Shown: piece after piece, positions 12,936-26,515 of the stretch
How the letters are laid out: each line of letters starts with the position of its first letter
Position numbering within the stretch: position 1 is the stretch's first letter
Assembly (NCBI RefSeq): GCF_040954835.1
Contig: NC_090698.1
Coordinates: 7,190,501-7,254,500 of the forward strand
DNA: 64,000 bases
Direction of reading: 5' to 3'
Source: Lepisosteus oculatus
Taxonomy: Eukaryota > Chordata > Actinopteri > Semionotiformes > Lepisosteidae
Notes under the pieces: model-generated
Database searches by the model: none
Told to the model about the DNA's origin: nothing
The model's input: only the letters and a program-made list of their open reading frames with translations
Position numbers and translations under genes: made by a program

Positions 12936-12960
12936 ATAATAATAATAATAATAATAATAA
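12936..12960 (+). repeat. (AAT)n microsatellite, tail of the L2-type LINE
   Basis: Eight AAT units. Read on the minus strand they are the ATT repeats that end L2-type LINEs, directly after GGCGCTATATAAAATAAAG, so they are the element's 3' tail and not an independent microsatellite. Confidence 0.85.
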
Positions 12961-13430
12961 ACTTTATTTTATATAGCGCCTTTAAAGGTGGCTTCTCAAA
13001 GCGCTTTACAGGATGACAATAACAATAAATAAGAAGACTACAACAATAAATAAGAAAATTTCACAAGACAGGACACAATTATAATTACAACAATACAACA
13101 ATAACAATAGAGGAGACCATGGAAGATGGTATTAAGAAGAGCAGAGGGGTGAAGAATGGAACCAGTTAAGTAAAGGCTTTTCTGAAAAGGAGGGTTTTGA
13201 GTCTGGATTTGAAGGAGTTTAGAGAAGGTGACTCTCTAATATCCTTGGGCAAGGAGTTCCAGAGCTTGGGGGCATAGCAGGAGAAGGCCCTGTCGCCCAT
13301 ACAATGTAGACGGGCTTGGGGGACAGTAAGGAGGGCAGAATTTGAAGAGCGGAGGTTGCGAGGTGGGGAGTAGGGCGATAAAAGTTCAGACAGGTATTGA
13401 GGTGCCAAAAATCCAAAAGGCATGGTCAAA
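12961..13430 (-). mobile_element. 5'-truncated L2-type LINE, 3' end
   Basis: The minus-strand frame 13429-13166 (87 codons) encodes the C-terminal tail seen in fish L2/CR1-clade reverse transcriptases: a LRSSNSALLTVPQAR-like stretch, then GDRAFSCYAPKLWNSLP, then SFKSRLKTLLF. It is followed on the minus strand by a 3' UTR ending GTAAAGCGCTTTGAGAAG, then GGCGCTATATAAAATAAAG and ATT repeats, the classic L2 end. The catalytic domain is missing, so this is a dead 5'-truncated copy. A second, more decayed copy lies at 40996-41350. Confidence 0.8.
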
Positions 13431-14987
13431 AAGAGCCAAGTTAAGTATGAGGAGATCAGTCAAAAGGTTTAGAATCACAAACAAGAGTTCTACTGAAAGC
13501 TTCTCAATAGTGAGCAAAGGTTGGTGTGTGAGGGAACTTTAAGTACTGAAAGGAAAGGGATGTGGTTGGATAATTGGTTTGGGAGTGATAATTTGTGGAA
13601 TCTGGTGCTTGTGGGAATGTGATGGGTTCAATTAGGAGTGAGATTGTGAAACAGTGGGTTTGGGAATGCAACGCCGTTTGCGAGGGAGAGTGTGGGGCGT
13701 GACACATGGGGAATGTGACAAACGACAGGAACCTCACACTCGGTGTGAGATGTCAAGTTGCTCGGCATTTGAATCACATTGAGGATCTCATCCAAACATT
13801 TCTTGAAAAACCTCTAGTTTGGCTTCAACAACGTGGCTGCTCAGCTTGTTTCAAATTTCCTCCAAATGCTTTTGGAAACAAATGTTTGCAGAGCCCTCTG
13901 GACATGCTGTGCACCTTGAAAACATCCTTGTGGCAGTTGACTAACGACAAATGCCAACTCAAACTCCTGGTCTCAGGACTGTAGCACTCAACACACCATT
14001 CACTGAATTTTTTCCTTCCACAGGGATGCAAATTAAAAAGAATCCGATTGAGGTGTTGGTTAGGGAACTATGATCTTTTAAACAGAAGTATCGCAGCAAT
14101 ATCCAACGTTTTCCCTGATCCCCCCTTAAAAATGTTTAGTTATCTTATTTGTTTAACAGGAAGCTCTGTACAATTGTCACTTGATTGTCAAGCACCAACC
14201 ATCAGAGAAACACCTACAGTTTCTATTTCTGTTCTTATTTACAGTGTTTACACTTCAAGCCCTTCTGTCCTGCACTCTCCAGGTTTGCTGAATAGAATAT
14301 AAGCTTTGTAGTCCTGTTCACTCCATTTCCAACCCTTGACAGAGGTACTTCAGATCTGAACCAGCAGCTGGAATAGGGAAATACAGCAGAAGAGTCATCG
14401 CTAGGCCAGGAGAGGCAGTTGAGTCGGCTATAAATAGTCCAGTCTATTATAGTCCAGCGTGCAAAACTGAACTAACTATAAACGGATGGTATCTGGTGAC
14501 GTCACTAAGAACAAAAATATCACAGCCTCAGTGTTCCAACCTGTTTTGAAAAAAATATATATTTTCTTTGCTGGCTGAAGCATGGAAGAGATTACCAAAG
14601 CTGAGCGAACGTGTGAGTTATCTTTCATTATCTCTGCTCGTTCACAGCCGGAGCACTTAGTTAACATGACATCTTTTAAGTAGAAGCAAATGAAAAAGTG
14701 AAAGGCAGAGGCCGAAGGAAACCAGATGTGTAAATTAAGGCTGATAAGCAGCCGTCGCCGATTGGCCCAGGTGTATCTTAATTGCCGATGGCTCCTTCAT
14801 TAAAAAAAGACAAGTAACAGAAATACGTATCCCTGAACTCATCTTTTACTGTGTGAAATGCAGATGCTATTTAAAGCCTCAGACTGAAAATTAAGGCGGA
14901 ATGCAGGTGGAGACGATGACAAATTCACGTGCCAGTATAGAAGGAACAATATAGGGGAATATAAAGTAAGCAATAAAGAAAGGAAGG
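13431..14987. other. Gene-free stretch with one CRE
   Basis: No exon is recognised. A perfect CRE (TGACGTCA) lies at 14497-14504. Confidence 0.35.
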
Positions 14988-15440
14988 GTATGATGATGAT
15001 GATGTAGCGCTTTTCTGGACAACAACACAAGGTTTTGTAAAGGGGTCTGGGGACTCCCCTCCACTCTCAATGTGCGGCATCACCAGGATGACGTGACGGC
15101 AACCAAAGTGCACCAGTACGCTCCCCACACACCAGCTCTCAGTGGTCAGTGGGGAGGAGAACAGAGTGATGAAGCCAATTTGATAAATGAAATCAGGACC
15201 TTGGTTTTACCTCTCATCTGAAGGACGGCACCTTTTTACAGCATAGTGTCCCTGTCTTTATACTGTAGTATTACAGTAGGACCCACACAGACTGCAGGAT
15301 GAGTGCCCTCCATTAACACCTCTTTCAGCAGCAACCTCATCTTTCCCAGGAGGTCTCCCATCCAGGTACTGATCAGGCTCCCACCTGCTGAGCTTTAGTG
15401 GGCTGCTAGCTATAAGGTGCAGGGTGACATGGCTGCTGGC
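14988..15440 (-). mobile_element. 5S-rRNA-derived SINE with L2-type tail
   Basis: Read on the minus strand, the head (15440 down to about 15340) resembles 5S rRNA: it begins GCCAGCAGCCATGTCACCCT, like the 5S start, and contains a GGATGGGAGACCTCC block, like the 5S internal promoter. A body of unknown origin follows. The 3' end (CCAGAAAAGCGCTA, then ATC repeats) matches the GCGCTATATAA-type end of L2 LINEs, which presumably supply the reverse transcriptase. A longer copy lies at 46262-46774. Confidence 0.75.
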
Positions 15441-18400
15441 TAGGGGTACTATGAGAGGTGGAGATAGAGAAATAGATTTTGGAAAAAGACAACAAGAGAT
15501 TTGAAACTTTTATTGCTAATAAGGGAGTTCCATATGTTATGTGCTTAAAACCAGCAGGCAACAGTTTGCGATGGGTAAAGGCCTGCATCCAGGGTACCGC
15601 AGGACAATTAAGTGAAGAATGAATTGAAATGAAGTCATTGAAGGTCCAGGATGGAATCAAAGCCAGAAGGCAACTCCTCCAGGAGTCACTATTGCCAGTC
15701 AGAAATTCAGCCAGGGAGTCAATCAGTCAATGGGTTCGTCACTGAGATGGCCTTTAATTCAGAGAGTCAGGCAGCTCCTCTGGAGCACCTAAACATGCTT
15801 TGGGCAAGAGAAGAACCGTTCTACATCGTCCACTCTTCTGAAGAGAAGAGCATTCGGAATCCAGAAAGGTACCCAGAAAATCACAGCGGAGGAAAGCAGT
15901 CGATAGACACTTTTCCAACACAAACCATTCCCCATGCTGTGATGGCAGTACTGGCAGATCCTGGGGCTGTTGAGAAACATTTTGAAAGATATGAGGCACT
16001 TTTCGATTTAAGAGTAGGCGCCGTTTAGGTAGGAAATGGTCACTGACATTGTGAATATGTCCCCCTTATTATTAGCCTTTTGTCAGGCATTACTGTCGCC
16101 GTGGGAACATGGTCTGCAGCTCTGTTCCCCGCCTTAATAACATTACATACCCACCCAACCACGCCTCAGCCACGATGCTGCACAGCTCCACGTTTCTGCA
16201 GAAAACAACCAGGATCTATTCACATATATTTAAAGACGAACACGCGCTTCCACCCTGCCTGGCACAGCACCTCATTGATGGATCGAACGCTCTTTAATAG
16301 AAGTGTCACCGTCCCTGGAATGTGATATCGGATGGTCTGGGAGATGCGCGCCTGGGGAAGACTGCAGGCCAGTAAATCTCCAGCGCGCCCAGTTTCCTTT
16401 CACACCGCCAACACGCCGAGCGCGCCGGCAGCCTCCTCTGAAAGGGGGGCCGTCAATCTCCGGCCCTGCAGAGTCCGCATGTCCTCCTTTATTTCCACCC
16501 CCACAAGAGCCGCTCAATTCACATTATTGATCTCCACTGCCTTGGCTGGATGCACACAAGATCTTTTAAAAGTTGTTGATTCATAAACGCGAGGTATGAG
16601 CACTTACTCGCTCAGCTGCACGGAAGTCTGTTGAGCCGTAAAACGATCTCTTTGCGCCCTTTCATCTTGAAAGAACTAATCGCCTAGAAATCTGAACTCC
16701 CACTCGCCAGGATAAATGTCCGTTCGGTTAATCTGGAAGAGGGATCATTGACAAATGAGCCGTGTTTATCACTTGCTACACTGGGGGATATCATTGAAGA
16801 CCTGGGCAACACCTCCCATCTGCTATCGCGCTGCGATGTAGGTCGCCCGCACTTTCAGGAACAGGCTGGCACAACGTCCAGGGGAGTTTGCATTTCCCGG
16901 AATTCTGTTGGTAAGAGTCGGAAAGTTTCCATTTCCGTCTCTCTCCGGCAGTGATTATGATTATTTTTTTTCCACGAGTGCCCTCTCTCTCTCCGCTAAA
17001 TTACATTTCATCTTTAATTCATAACTTCCACTCTGCCACTTTTCCAGCCCGCCTGTTCTACACATGGGTACCAGCCGCCAGACGGGCGAGATGAGCTGGA
17101 TGATCTCTGGCCACCCGTCCCCCTCTCTGCCGCTCCTTTCTGCTCCTCGTTCCTTCCTCTCATCTCTTTCACGGTTTATTTTCTTAATGAGGAAGCGGCG
17201 TCCCTCCCCCTCGCTTACTGACTCAGTCGTGTCCCGCTCACTGCCGATTGACTGCGCAGCACGGCCCTGCACGCCGAGATAAGCGGCTCCATTCTTAATA
17301 AAGGAAACTGCTGGCGCTTTGTGTAAGCAGCCTTCTGTCTTTTAATTGAAAAAAAAAAAGCCTATTACCTCCACATTAATTATCTCTTTCCCGAGGCATC
17401 TATTCCGTCACAAACCTTCTTAGGGGGATTTTTTCATTCATAAAAAAAATAAGTAAATCGACTCTCCTCCCTCCCACCCGGTAGCGCACTCAGCCGCCCA
17501 TGGATCGCTCTCTCCAGCTGACGAAATCTGCCTCAAAGTGGTTTTAAAATAAAGTCCCAGTTCGAGGAAGTGCTGCTCGAGATCCGGGGTTTTATCGCTT
17601 TCAGCCCCGTTTTGAAGCGCCAACTGCGCCTCGAGGAGGCCTGCGGCGGTTAACGGTGACGAGACGGAACATTTACCGCGGCGTTTGTTTGTTTTTTGTA
17701 ATCGTCAAATCTCACTCAGTCTTAACATTTTCGCCCGCTGGTTCCCTGGAACCCCGAGCAGCTTTGGAGGTTAAAAACAATACGGTTACAATCACGTATT
17801 TTAAATGTTTGAAAGACTCCCGTTTCACTCTAGTTCGGGGCAGCCGGGTTTAACCCGACTCTCAGCCAAGCGGCCTCGGCCGGTAACACCCGTGTCGCCA
17901 GGGAGCGACGTCAGACCAAGAGAACAGACGCGCCTCCTCCCTTTCAGAACGCACAAAGATCTATCATCCATTCACCTGGTTTTCATATTAAACAGTTTTT
18001 TTAATCAGACCCCTTAGAAATGAATTTGAAAAAATAGGAACATCTGCTGGTACTTTCGACATTACTGCGCAGCTCGGGCGGACAGAGGACTCGGATCTCG
18101 TACAATTGCAGGCCAACAAGACCACACACACACACGAACACGTTCCTGAAAAAAAAGCGGCTCAGAAGGTAAATCGCTTCCTCCAGATTATGGCTCGTGT
18201 GAGGATGACTCACGCTTTGCAATTACCTCTTTTAAAACGCGTTTAAAATTGCTTCCATTCCACTCAAGCGCGGGCCTGATAACCGATAACAATTTCATTT
18301 CAAAAGGAGTTTTTGGAGGGCGGTACGGGTTGTTTTCTTTTTCTATTAAACCTCAACGTATCAAGGCAGACTAACTCAAACCGTTTGATCGATATGAACT

Positions 18401-21400
18401 TTTTTTTTTCCCCCGGCGTAAAAACTGAACATCAAACAATAAAGTAAATCACGCCTACACTGAGTCTTTCATGATGTTAGTGTCTGAAGGAGACGTTAGA
18501 TAAAGTGAAATTATTTTCAGCCGTGTTGGAGAGCGAATTAAGACGACTTTCCCGTCAGTACTTTACTCTGCTGTTCGATTGAATTTACAAATAATCAATC
18601 CCCACTCCCCCGCGTCTCCAACCCCTATCTAACTCCTCAGACACCGACCTTCTCAAAATGACAAGTCTTGAGTTACGGATTACACTCCGATAACTAATAA
18701 GACCCTACGTGGAGCCGGCAAAACTTTCGTGATCTTCCAGACATCTGTCTGCAGTGGACGCGCAAAACTTTTCGCGATAACAGTAGCAACGTGACTTTAC
18801 TGAGAACAGCGGCATGGATCGATAATCAGTTCTCTAATTCAGCTGTGCATCTATCAAGAGCTGAGGTGGTTATATACAGTACTGTAGGAGCGGGACATAA
18901 AATATTATGTGCGTAACAGTCACAGCAATACCAGGTTTTGGTTTGTAATATATAGTATGAACCAAAAGAGCTCCTGTCCGTACAGATACTTAACGTTTTT
19001 TTTAAAAAATGAGAGCACTTTTAAGCCCTTATTAAAAGGATGCGGACAGCCGAGTCTTAGAGAATTCCACACTGCTCTCGGCAGCTCAGGACGCAAACTG
19101 TCGCGCAGTGAATTTCTGCATCTTCAACTCCTACGCAATCTGAAACTGCAGGCTAGGTGAAATGCCGCCGCTCTATATTCCTTAAGATTATTCCTTAGCA
19201 TTTCAACAAGATGATTCCCTGACATCCGTAACACGAATTCTTTAAGGTTAAAAATGCTAATGAAACGCCCGACCTAATTCAAACCGTGTCACCATTACGA
19301 GGAACAAAAACACTGTAACCACATGATCACTTCCAAAGTTTCTTAAAAATCCAAAACGTTCATATCTGCATTTGGCACCAGGAAGTGTTAATGTCAATCC
19401 ATAACACGTTATGAAGTCAGATAATCAGATAATTAACTTGCGCTGAATTGCACCGGTTCTGGGATGTTTCAGAACTTTAATTTTTCGGAGAACGCAGAGA
19501 CACTTTATTATAGCAAGTCTTGCATAAACCTCGGATGGTTTAGAGGGAACCAGCTTTTCCGGGATCCGGATAGCAGCACGATGCCCCCGGCGCGCGTGGA
19601 GAAACGGACGTTTATCAACTTGTAGTTACATTTAGGTATTATATACGATATCAAATATATCTGGAAAAAAACATTTACGAATGATATTGGTGGGGGATTA
19701 TGCTGTTAACATTGCCAGTCAAAATAGCAACCTGACACGGAGACTAAATCTGTCAGGCTCCGTTTTGCGTTGCACCGGGAACGAAGTGACGTTTAATTTT
19801 TAGGCGCACTCATGACCGAACACTTAAATCCCTAATTTTACACAGACAGCCGCGGTAGTCTATTAAATGCAATGCAAAACTGTCCACTCTGAAGCGGGCT
19901 CCGCCTGATCCACTAAGAACCGGTCGAAAGAGATGGCTGGCACAATGTTCGGCCACCGTTCGCAGCCAGAGAGACCCGTTCCTGACTCCGCCATTCCGTT
20001 CGGTCTTGAAACGTCATCATAAAGCAACCGAGCAAGGCCCTGGAGCCCGGTCTGCACGGAAGCAGCCGGTGTACCGCTCAGCGGTCAGATAAACTCACGG
20101 CAAAACAAGCAGACAGTCAATCTGGCAAAGATAGAAGCACCAGAACATCACCATGCTTCAACCATTTGATATGAGGAAGGAAAGTCAGACAATAACGCAA
20201 CACAGTTTAATCGTATTAATTATTAATAATAATTGTGCTATTATTATCCATCTCTTTTCTGCAACCTCTGTCCTAAGAGGGTCAGTGTGAGCCCAAGTCT
20301 ATCAAGTTGTCTCCGGATTATGGAGAAAAAAAATAGGGCATTCTTCTTAACACCAATGCATTATTTTTCCAGAGAAAAGATCGCAATAATGAATATTTTG
20401 TCGGGAAGATTTTAGATTTGCGTTCGAAAAGTTGATGTCGTCCGCCTGTTGTACCGAAGGAAAAACAGCTTTCGATCAATCGGGCGTGCAATTCTAAACA
20501 TTGCCGATCCAGTCTGCCGGCTCCTCACAGTCAGGCATCTGTATTCAAAGCTCAAGTGGATCGATATTAAAACTGTTACTTTTTAATTTCCCCCCGAGCG
20601 CCCGAGTGAGTCGACGGTTTTCAGACTGCTTACAAAAAAAAAACTTTCCTGTTTGGGTAACGCCGGGACAATGGCGCTGGTCTTGCTTTTAGTTTGTTAC
20701 AATGAAAGCTCTCGTAAGGCTGGTGGTGTTGTGTTAGTCGTAGTGCTCAAGCCGTCATTGGTGGTCCTGCTACAGTATATACCCGACTGACCTAAGTGTT
20801 TGCTGCAAACCGTGTTAATGTTAGTCCTGTTCTATTTACTACGGCAAAATCTTCTGCAATTGAAGCACCAGCAGTCGACACGATTCGATTTTTTTTTTCC
20901 TTGAAGAGGTGGACACGATTCCAGGTGTCACTACAGGGTCCGTGAGATGGTGGCTGATCAGTCTTCAAGGAAAGATGGACACTGGACGGAGACGGATGTT
21001 CTCTTGTACCTCTTTCTCTTAGGGGTCTCATTTCGTTCCCCCTCTTTCCTTGTCCCATTATCCAGTATGACCAATCAGAAAACAAGGAAGAGTTGCATAT
21101 TAACCTAAACCTGTCTACCAGAGAATTCTAAAGAACTGAAACTACTTTAGACTGCATAAGTGAATAAAACAACAGTAACACAGGACGTACGCTTACACAA
21201 GCCTTGAAATCAAAGTGGTGTCCAGGCCGACTTGTTTCCTGCAGAAGTAAGACGTGTAGTTAATTTAATTACGATACGGCGGGTCATCAGAGCAGTCATC
21301 GTTCACGCCGATGAGGTTGTTCGGGGTTTATCGACGAAACCTCGGAGGTGAAACCTGAAGCATAGAATTCGCTGGCGTCGCGCAGCAACGTGCTCTGTCG

Positions 21401-22019
21401 AGGCGGTTTAACGCGATTCAACTCAAAAGCAAACGAGGACCCGGGAGAAATAAAATACTAGGGCGCAGTTTTTGTTTTTAGAACTAGGTTTGATTCGTTA
21501 ACCATTGGAGACCTGCATGTCAAACGTTTATATAGACAATCATACTTATCGATCGATCAATTAGCCAGTCGGTACTGTGGGCGTCCCAGCAGGGAAAATT
21601 CTATAGCAAAACGCAGCTACAGTAAACATTGGTCTCGCGTGTTTCCCGAACCCAATAACGTGCTGTTTTTGCGCTGGGGGAGATCTGCTGGTTTGCTGTC
21701 CCCATCTGAATACCCGAGAATGTTGTTTTCAATCCGTTTCCAGCGCAGTAACTGATTGATCCGACCGCGTCAGATTACAGGAGTTTGGACGCGATTGAAT
21801 ACTGACTCCCGCATTACTGTAAGTTTAACGAAGTTGCTAATTGTTCCTGGGGTCTCCTGCACTGTTCACACCCTTTCGTTATACTTGGATTTTGCATCGC
21901 TGCCATGGGTGCAAGAGGGGCATCGCGAATACAGCTCTCGTCCAGGAGGACCTACTGGTCTACAGAGATCTGCATGGAGTACTGACATCCAGAAGGACAT
22001 GATGGAAGACTCAGTGCTC
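15441..22019. other. Long gene-free, CpG-retaining stretch
   Basis: About 6.6 kb without a recognisable exon, RNA gene or dispersed repeat. The longest open frame (15651-16028, 125 codons) shows no family. CpG-rich patches occur at 16340-16480, 17170-17290, 17570-17930 and 19560-19600. The low repeat content beside VGF would suit regulatory DNA, but that is inference only. Confidence 0.35.
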
Positions 22020-22262
22020 CACATTTAGTACTTTTTATTGAATTGTGTGATGTTAGCATGCCCCGAGGGGTTGGGCAGCCAGTTGGCTTCGGACCTCTAG
22101 AGGTTTTTTTTTTCTCCTTACAGAGGAGTTTTTGGTTCCTCTCCTCCGTTGTCTTCTGGCTTTTTCCTCTTCCTGTTTTGTAATGTCAGGTATTGTCACA
22201 CACCTTTGTTACGTTTCTTGGGGCAACCTTGTTGTGAAAGGCGCTATATAAACATTTTTTTT
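22020..22262 (+). mobile_element. L2/CR1-type 3' tail
   Basis: The segment holds a T-rich stretch, a CTCCTTACAGAGGAG-like palindromic patch, and then TTGGGGCAACCTTGTTGTG followed by AAAGGCGCTATATAAAC and a T run. The last block is the 3' end typical of fish L2-related LINEs or of SINEs that borrow their tail. The left border is not clear; related sequence may start near 21900. Confidence 0.6.
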
Positions 22263-25200
22263 TTCAAATCAATTGAACAACCAGATCCCAACTGGTTCGA
22301 TTCATCACTGGAATCAATTGAAAAGCTGTCCAAGTGGCGGGTACAGTGAAAATGAACACTCTTGATGATAAGAGTGTACAAACAGCAGGGAAAAACAATA
22401 CTGTTACCATTTTACAAAGCACGGTCACAATGGCAAGCCCGGCGCGCAGGCGGCCAGGATAATGGCTGTTTGAAACTGCGGGTAAACGGAAGCCGGGAAT
22501 CAAACCGCGAGGGCAGCGGAGCAGATGCTCGGCTCGCCCCCGCGCGCCTGGCAGAGGCCCTAGTCGTCCCGGGGGCGCGTGGGTGGGCAGCTGCAGGATT
22601 CGGGAAACTACCGCGCGCCTTTACCGCTTTATTGGATTCTTCTTAAACCGGGCGCCCACGTACCGCTCGTGGCGAGAAAGAGGGGGGGGGGGGATACCGC
22701 CTTCCAGCGGGCGCTCCGCCTCGCCTGTCTGTGTTGACGCTGGGAGCAACGATGCTGAATGAGGACAACGGTTATAGGCGGCGGCAAATCCATCTAAGAA
22801 CAGGAAGTCTATCGGTTAAACCCGAAGGAGGAGTTTTGTATGAAATGTCCTGAGACTTAACCTTAACCTGCTCTTTCTGTCTCACTCATTGAATTGATTA
22901 CTGCAGCTTAATCGATTCTAAATGGCCCAGTCGATCAATCGTCTTGCCCTCAGTGGCAGGACTGTGCCTCAGTCTCTGCTGTTAATGAAGCAGCCCGAGC
23001 CGACTCAAACACCTTTTCCCTAGTTCCCAGCTCTACAGCAGCTCCGGCAGTCTTCTCGCCCTCCTGCTGCTCCTCGTGTGCTGCTGCCATTACGGTTGGT
23101 ATCTGACGAGTGTTCTTAAGTTTAAAGGGAGGCGGAGAAAGAATGAATGAGCGAGACAGCAGAGAAGGGAAAAGACGACCCTGCTACAGATGTAAATGCT
23201 CACGGGCGCCTCCTCTACCCCCCCGGATATTTCACCTTCATGTGGTGAATGGAGTCAGGGATTGAGGCTGTGCTTAGCTAACCGAGAAACACTGCACCAA
23301 CTGTCCTGGAGCTACTGGGAGGGCAGGCACTAAATATCAGAGTTACGGCACATTGAAAACTGCGGGTGGGGTGGGGCACTGTGAGCGAGGATGTAACCCA
23401 TTGCACTGACTGGCCAGCTCTATCCCAGCGGTGTCACATACTGTACAACACTAAGCAACTAATACTTGGGCCCTCCGCGTCACGCTAGCCTAAAAATAGA
23501 CACCCACGTCCTAGACAGATGTCCACATGAAAAGCAAGGAAGTCCGGAAAATGGGACAGAGGTTTTGGAGGGTGCTCTCTTTATCACAGCTGGATTCTAA
23601 TTCCAATATGTATTAGATCACCTAAGAAGTTGGACATGCAATCTGGAAAACATAAACAGAAGGTTAAATAGATATCACGTTCAAAATTAAAAAGGACAGG
23701 TCATTTTGTTATCCTTTTGAATATTAAGGTTACAGTGACTTGTCTGGCTGTATCAGTGCACATAAGAGAAGAACAGCACCTTGGGATTCTACCACCCATC
23801 TCTTGATCTTGGACTTGCACTGTATAAACTGCATGGTTCTTCTACAGGTAGGAACCTTGCAGGCAGATGCAGGAGACCAGTGGCCTTTCAGTTGGCTTCT
23901 TTGTCCTACTGTCTGCTGACTAGTCTAGTGAATTTTAACACTCTGATCCCATTATGCTTTGTTGTGTAACACAATTCTGTCCCTGACACTGACTGAGACC
24001 CGTGTCTTGTAGTAGACCCTATGCGATCCGGTAAGAGCTGGAGAAAACAGCCAGGTGCCAGGCGGGCCTCGCGACATCCTTACCCTAATGATTACCCCAG
24101 GACTGGAGGAGCTAGTCTTTAAATAAGACACCTAAGAGGGTACACCTGGGGAACTTAATCACAAGAACAATAACTGGAGTAGTGGAGGGATTTCGGGCGA
24201 TAGAAATTCAGGGAATTTGAATTGCACCACATCAAACTTCTCTGTTCTAATCACACTGTGTCCAGAACTGTGTTGCACTGCTCTGTATTTACTGTTTCAC
24301 TGTGCACCATTGTACTGTAATGCACAATTAAATTGTTAGGACAGACCCTGACTTCAAGTAGGGAGGTCCCAAGAATCTGCACGCACAAAAATGATGGTCA
24401 AGAGAAGTAAAGTCCAGGAGGAGTTATTGTAGGAAACAACAAAAAACATTAGCAGCAAGCCTAATTCACTTTATCACATTGGTATAATATTGAAGTCCTA
24501 TACCATGTAACCAATAACTAAGTCAATGACCCCTGGTGTGGCTATTTACATATAATTAGAGGCTGCACAGCGGCCTCTAGTGGCAGACTTTAACTGCAGC
24601 CCCTTCTTAAAATGGGCTGCCACACGTTTACTGTATTGTAATGGTACTGTACTGTACAGTACTATTTGACATACAGGCTGCAGACAAAATAAGTATAAAC
24701 TTCAGTGAAGAGACCATAAGACATTTGCCATGTTTGTGTTAGTTGCAGCACGCGAACGGATGGAAATCTGTCCACAGACGTGTGCAAAAAGCAACAAAAC
24801 TGCAAACAGATGCAGCTCTGTTACACACACAGTAAATTCATCCCCATATGTGCAGCAATTATCGCCCTCAGTTATGGCCAAAACGTCCACATCACTGCTG
24901 AATTTGCCAAGGTGCTGCAGTCTGCTTGGCTGTAGCTGCAGCAGCAATCTGTCACAGCAAGCTGTGAGCTCCAACAGACTCCCAGAGACACACACAGACT
25001 CACTGGTACATCCCACACACAGAAATACACAGAGGCCACTGAAAACACCAAATTGCATTGGATGAAGACATCAGACAAGGAAAATAAATAATGTATAACT
25101 CCCTCCTCTTCCATTGATGAACATAGAGCAGACACAAACACCCCACCCCACCCCCACTCCTTTCAATTTTCCATTTTCTCCACCAGTTGTTCCCTCTGTC

Positions 25201-25611
25201 CTCCTGTATCCCGCAGTCATTGTGTTTTACTGCATCGGGCATTTCAATACAGCCTGATCACCACAGCTCTTACAAGAATCGAAGCTGGTATATCATGATG
25301 CCACCTGAACCCTAAAACTCTGCTAAAGTGTGAGTAAATAAATGGGCAGAACTGGGCAGATAGGATCGTTGAGTTAACTACAGAGGAAAACCAAGGGGTA
25401 GAGGGTATGTGAATGGTATATTATAAGGCATGTTATCCATGCTTGTTTGGGTTTTATAAATGTTTAACTCATGCCTTAGAACTAAGCAATGCTAATAAAT
25501 CCTATAGCCCAGAGTTTCTTAGCCCTGGTGTTGGGTAACCCCTGTGTTTTCTGGCTTTTACTCCTATTACACTCTTGATCACAGGCTCAAGTGATCAGGC
25601 AGGTTAAAGGA
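22263..25611. other. Gene-free stretch
   Basis: A CpG-rich patch with a poly-G run occurs at 22440-22740. A diverged relative of the 5.2 kb repeat lies near 24050-24090. No coding exon was recognised; the 111- and 118-codon frames at about 24702-25065 overlap on opposite strands and resemble no family. Confidence 0.35.
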
Positions 25612-25735
25612 AACTCTGGAAGAAGGCTCCACAGCCGAAATATTGTGTTTCTTTTCTTCTCTTTTCAGCCTGGGATAAACCTTCCTTTGCAGCCTACGCA
25701 TGCTGACGCAGCTCCCTACTCTAACTCATTTATTC
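25612..25735 (+). mobile_element. Penelope-like repeat end, single copy
   Basis: It carries GAAGAAGGCTCCACAGCCGA, a pyrimidine run, GGGATAAACC, and then a block (about 25689-25718) whose reverse complement is at about 2662-2694 next to the fold-back insertion. Its stem-II-like hairpin GGCT-CCAC-AGCC is a perfect 4-bp stem. The core has an extra G (CTGGAAGA instead of CTGAAGA), so it would not form a standard hammerhead. Confidence 0.55.
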
Positions 25736-26274
25736 GACCGTCCTCAGTCTTTTTCAAATCTGTATGTTGAGTTTCTAAAACGCTCAGTGATATATGGGAC
25801 GGGCAGGTGCCCTAAGCTGACCGGTGCGTTTCAGGACTGCTCCGACTGAGGTGCGCGAGCTGAAGAGCGACCAACTGGACGTAAGCAGAAGGGGAAAACA
25901 TGGACTCACCGGAGGAGCGGTCCTTCACAGCACCACTCCAGCCACCTGCAGCTGGTCAATCGAGCTGCTCCTCGGGTGGTCACCTGTTGTGAGCTGTCGG
26001 GTCAGAAATAAGGACGCAGATTCTTAATCAGGAAGTTAATGAGAGGCCGCATAAAGTTGTGGGTACTGCAACTAGGGTAGTTCTGAAGCCAACAACTGGA
26101 TGCAGAAAACAAAATAAGCCAACAAGTTCATCGGTTACTGTTGTCAAGAGGCACTGGTGATTGAAGGGCTCAGCTGCAAGAAAAAGCAGCAGAATCAGAG
26201 GGACCCCAGGAATGAGATTGAGAACCACTGATTTAACATAACATCACTTTACTGGCCCTATACAACTTCTTGCA

Positions 26275-26515
26275 TTAGGAATTTGTCTTTTTTCCACACA
26301 CCTCAGTTTGCTCTCCATGAGACAGACACACAGACAGTGAGAGAAGCTTGGGGTCAGAGTGCAGGGTCTGCCATTGTACAGCACCCCTGAAGCAGTTGGG
26401 GTTAAGGGCCTTGCTCAGGGGCCCAATGGAGTAGGAATCCTCCGCCAGTTGCAGGATTTGAACCAGCAACCTTCCAGCCACAGGCACAGATGCTTAGCCA
26501 CAGAGCCACCGCTCT
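26275..26515 (-). mobile_element. tRNA-derived SINE
   Basis: On the minus strand, GTGGCTCTGTGGCTAAGCA resembles a pol III A box. About 25 bases later GGTTGCTGGTTCAAATCC contains a good B box. The body includes the GGGCCCCTGAGCAAGGCCCT stretch common in fish dispersed repeats. No intact cloverleaf is present, which fits a SINE rather than a tRNA gene. Confidence 0.65.

Noticed and set aside
24702-25065. Overlapping 111- and 118-codon frames on opposite strands
   Set aside because: Mirror-image openness without domain or splice support is expected by chance in CA/TG-rich DNA.
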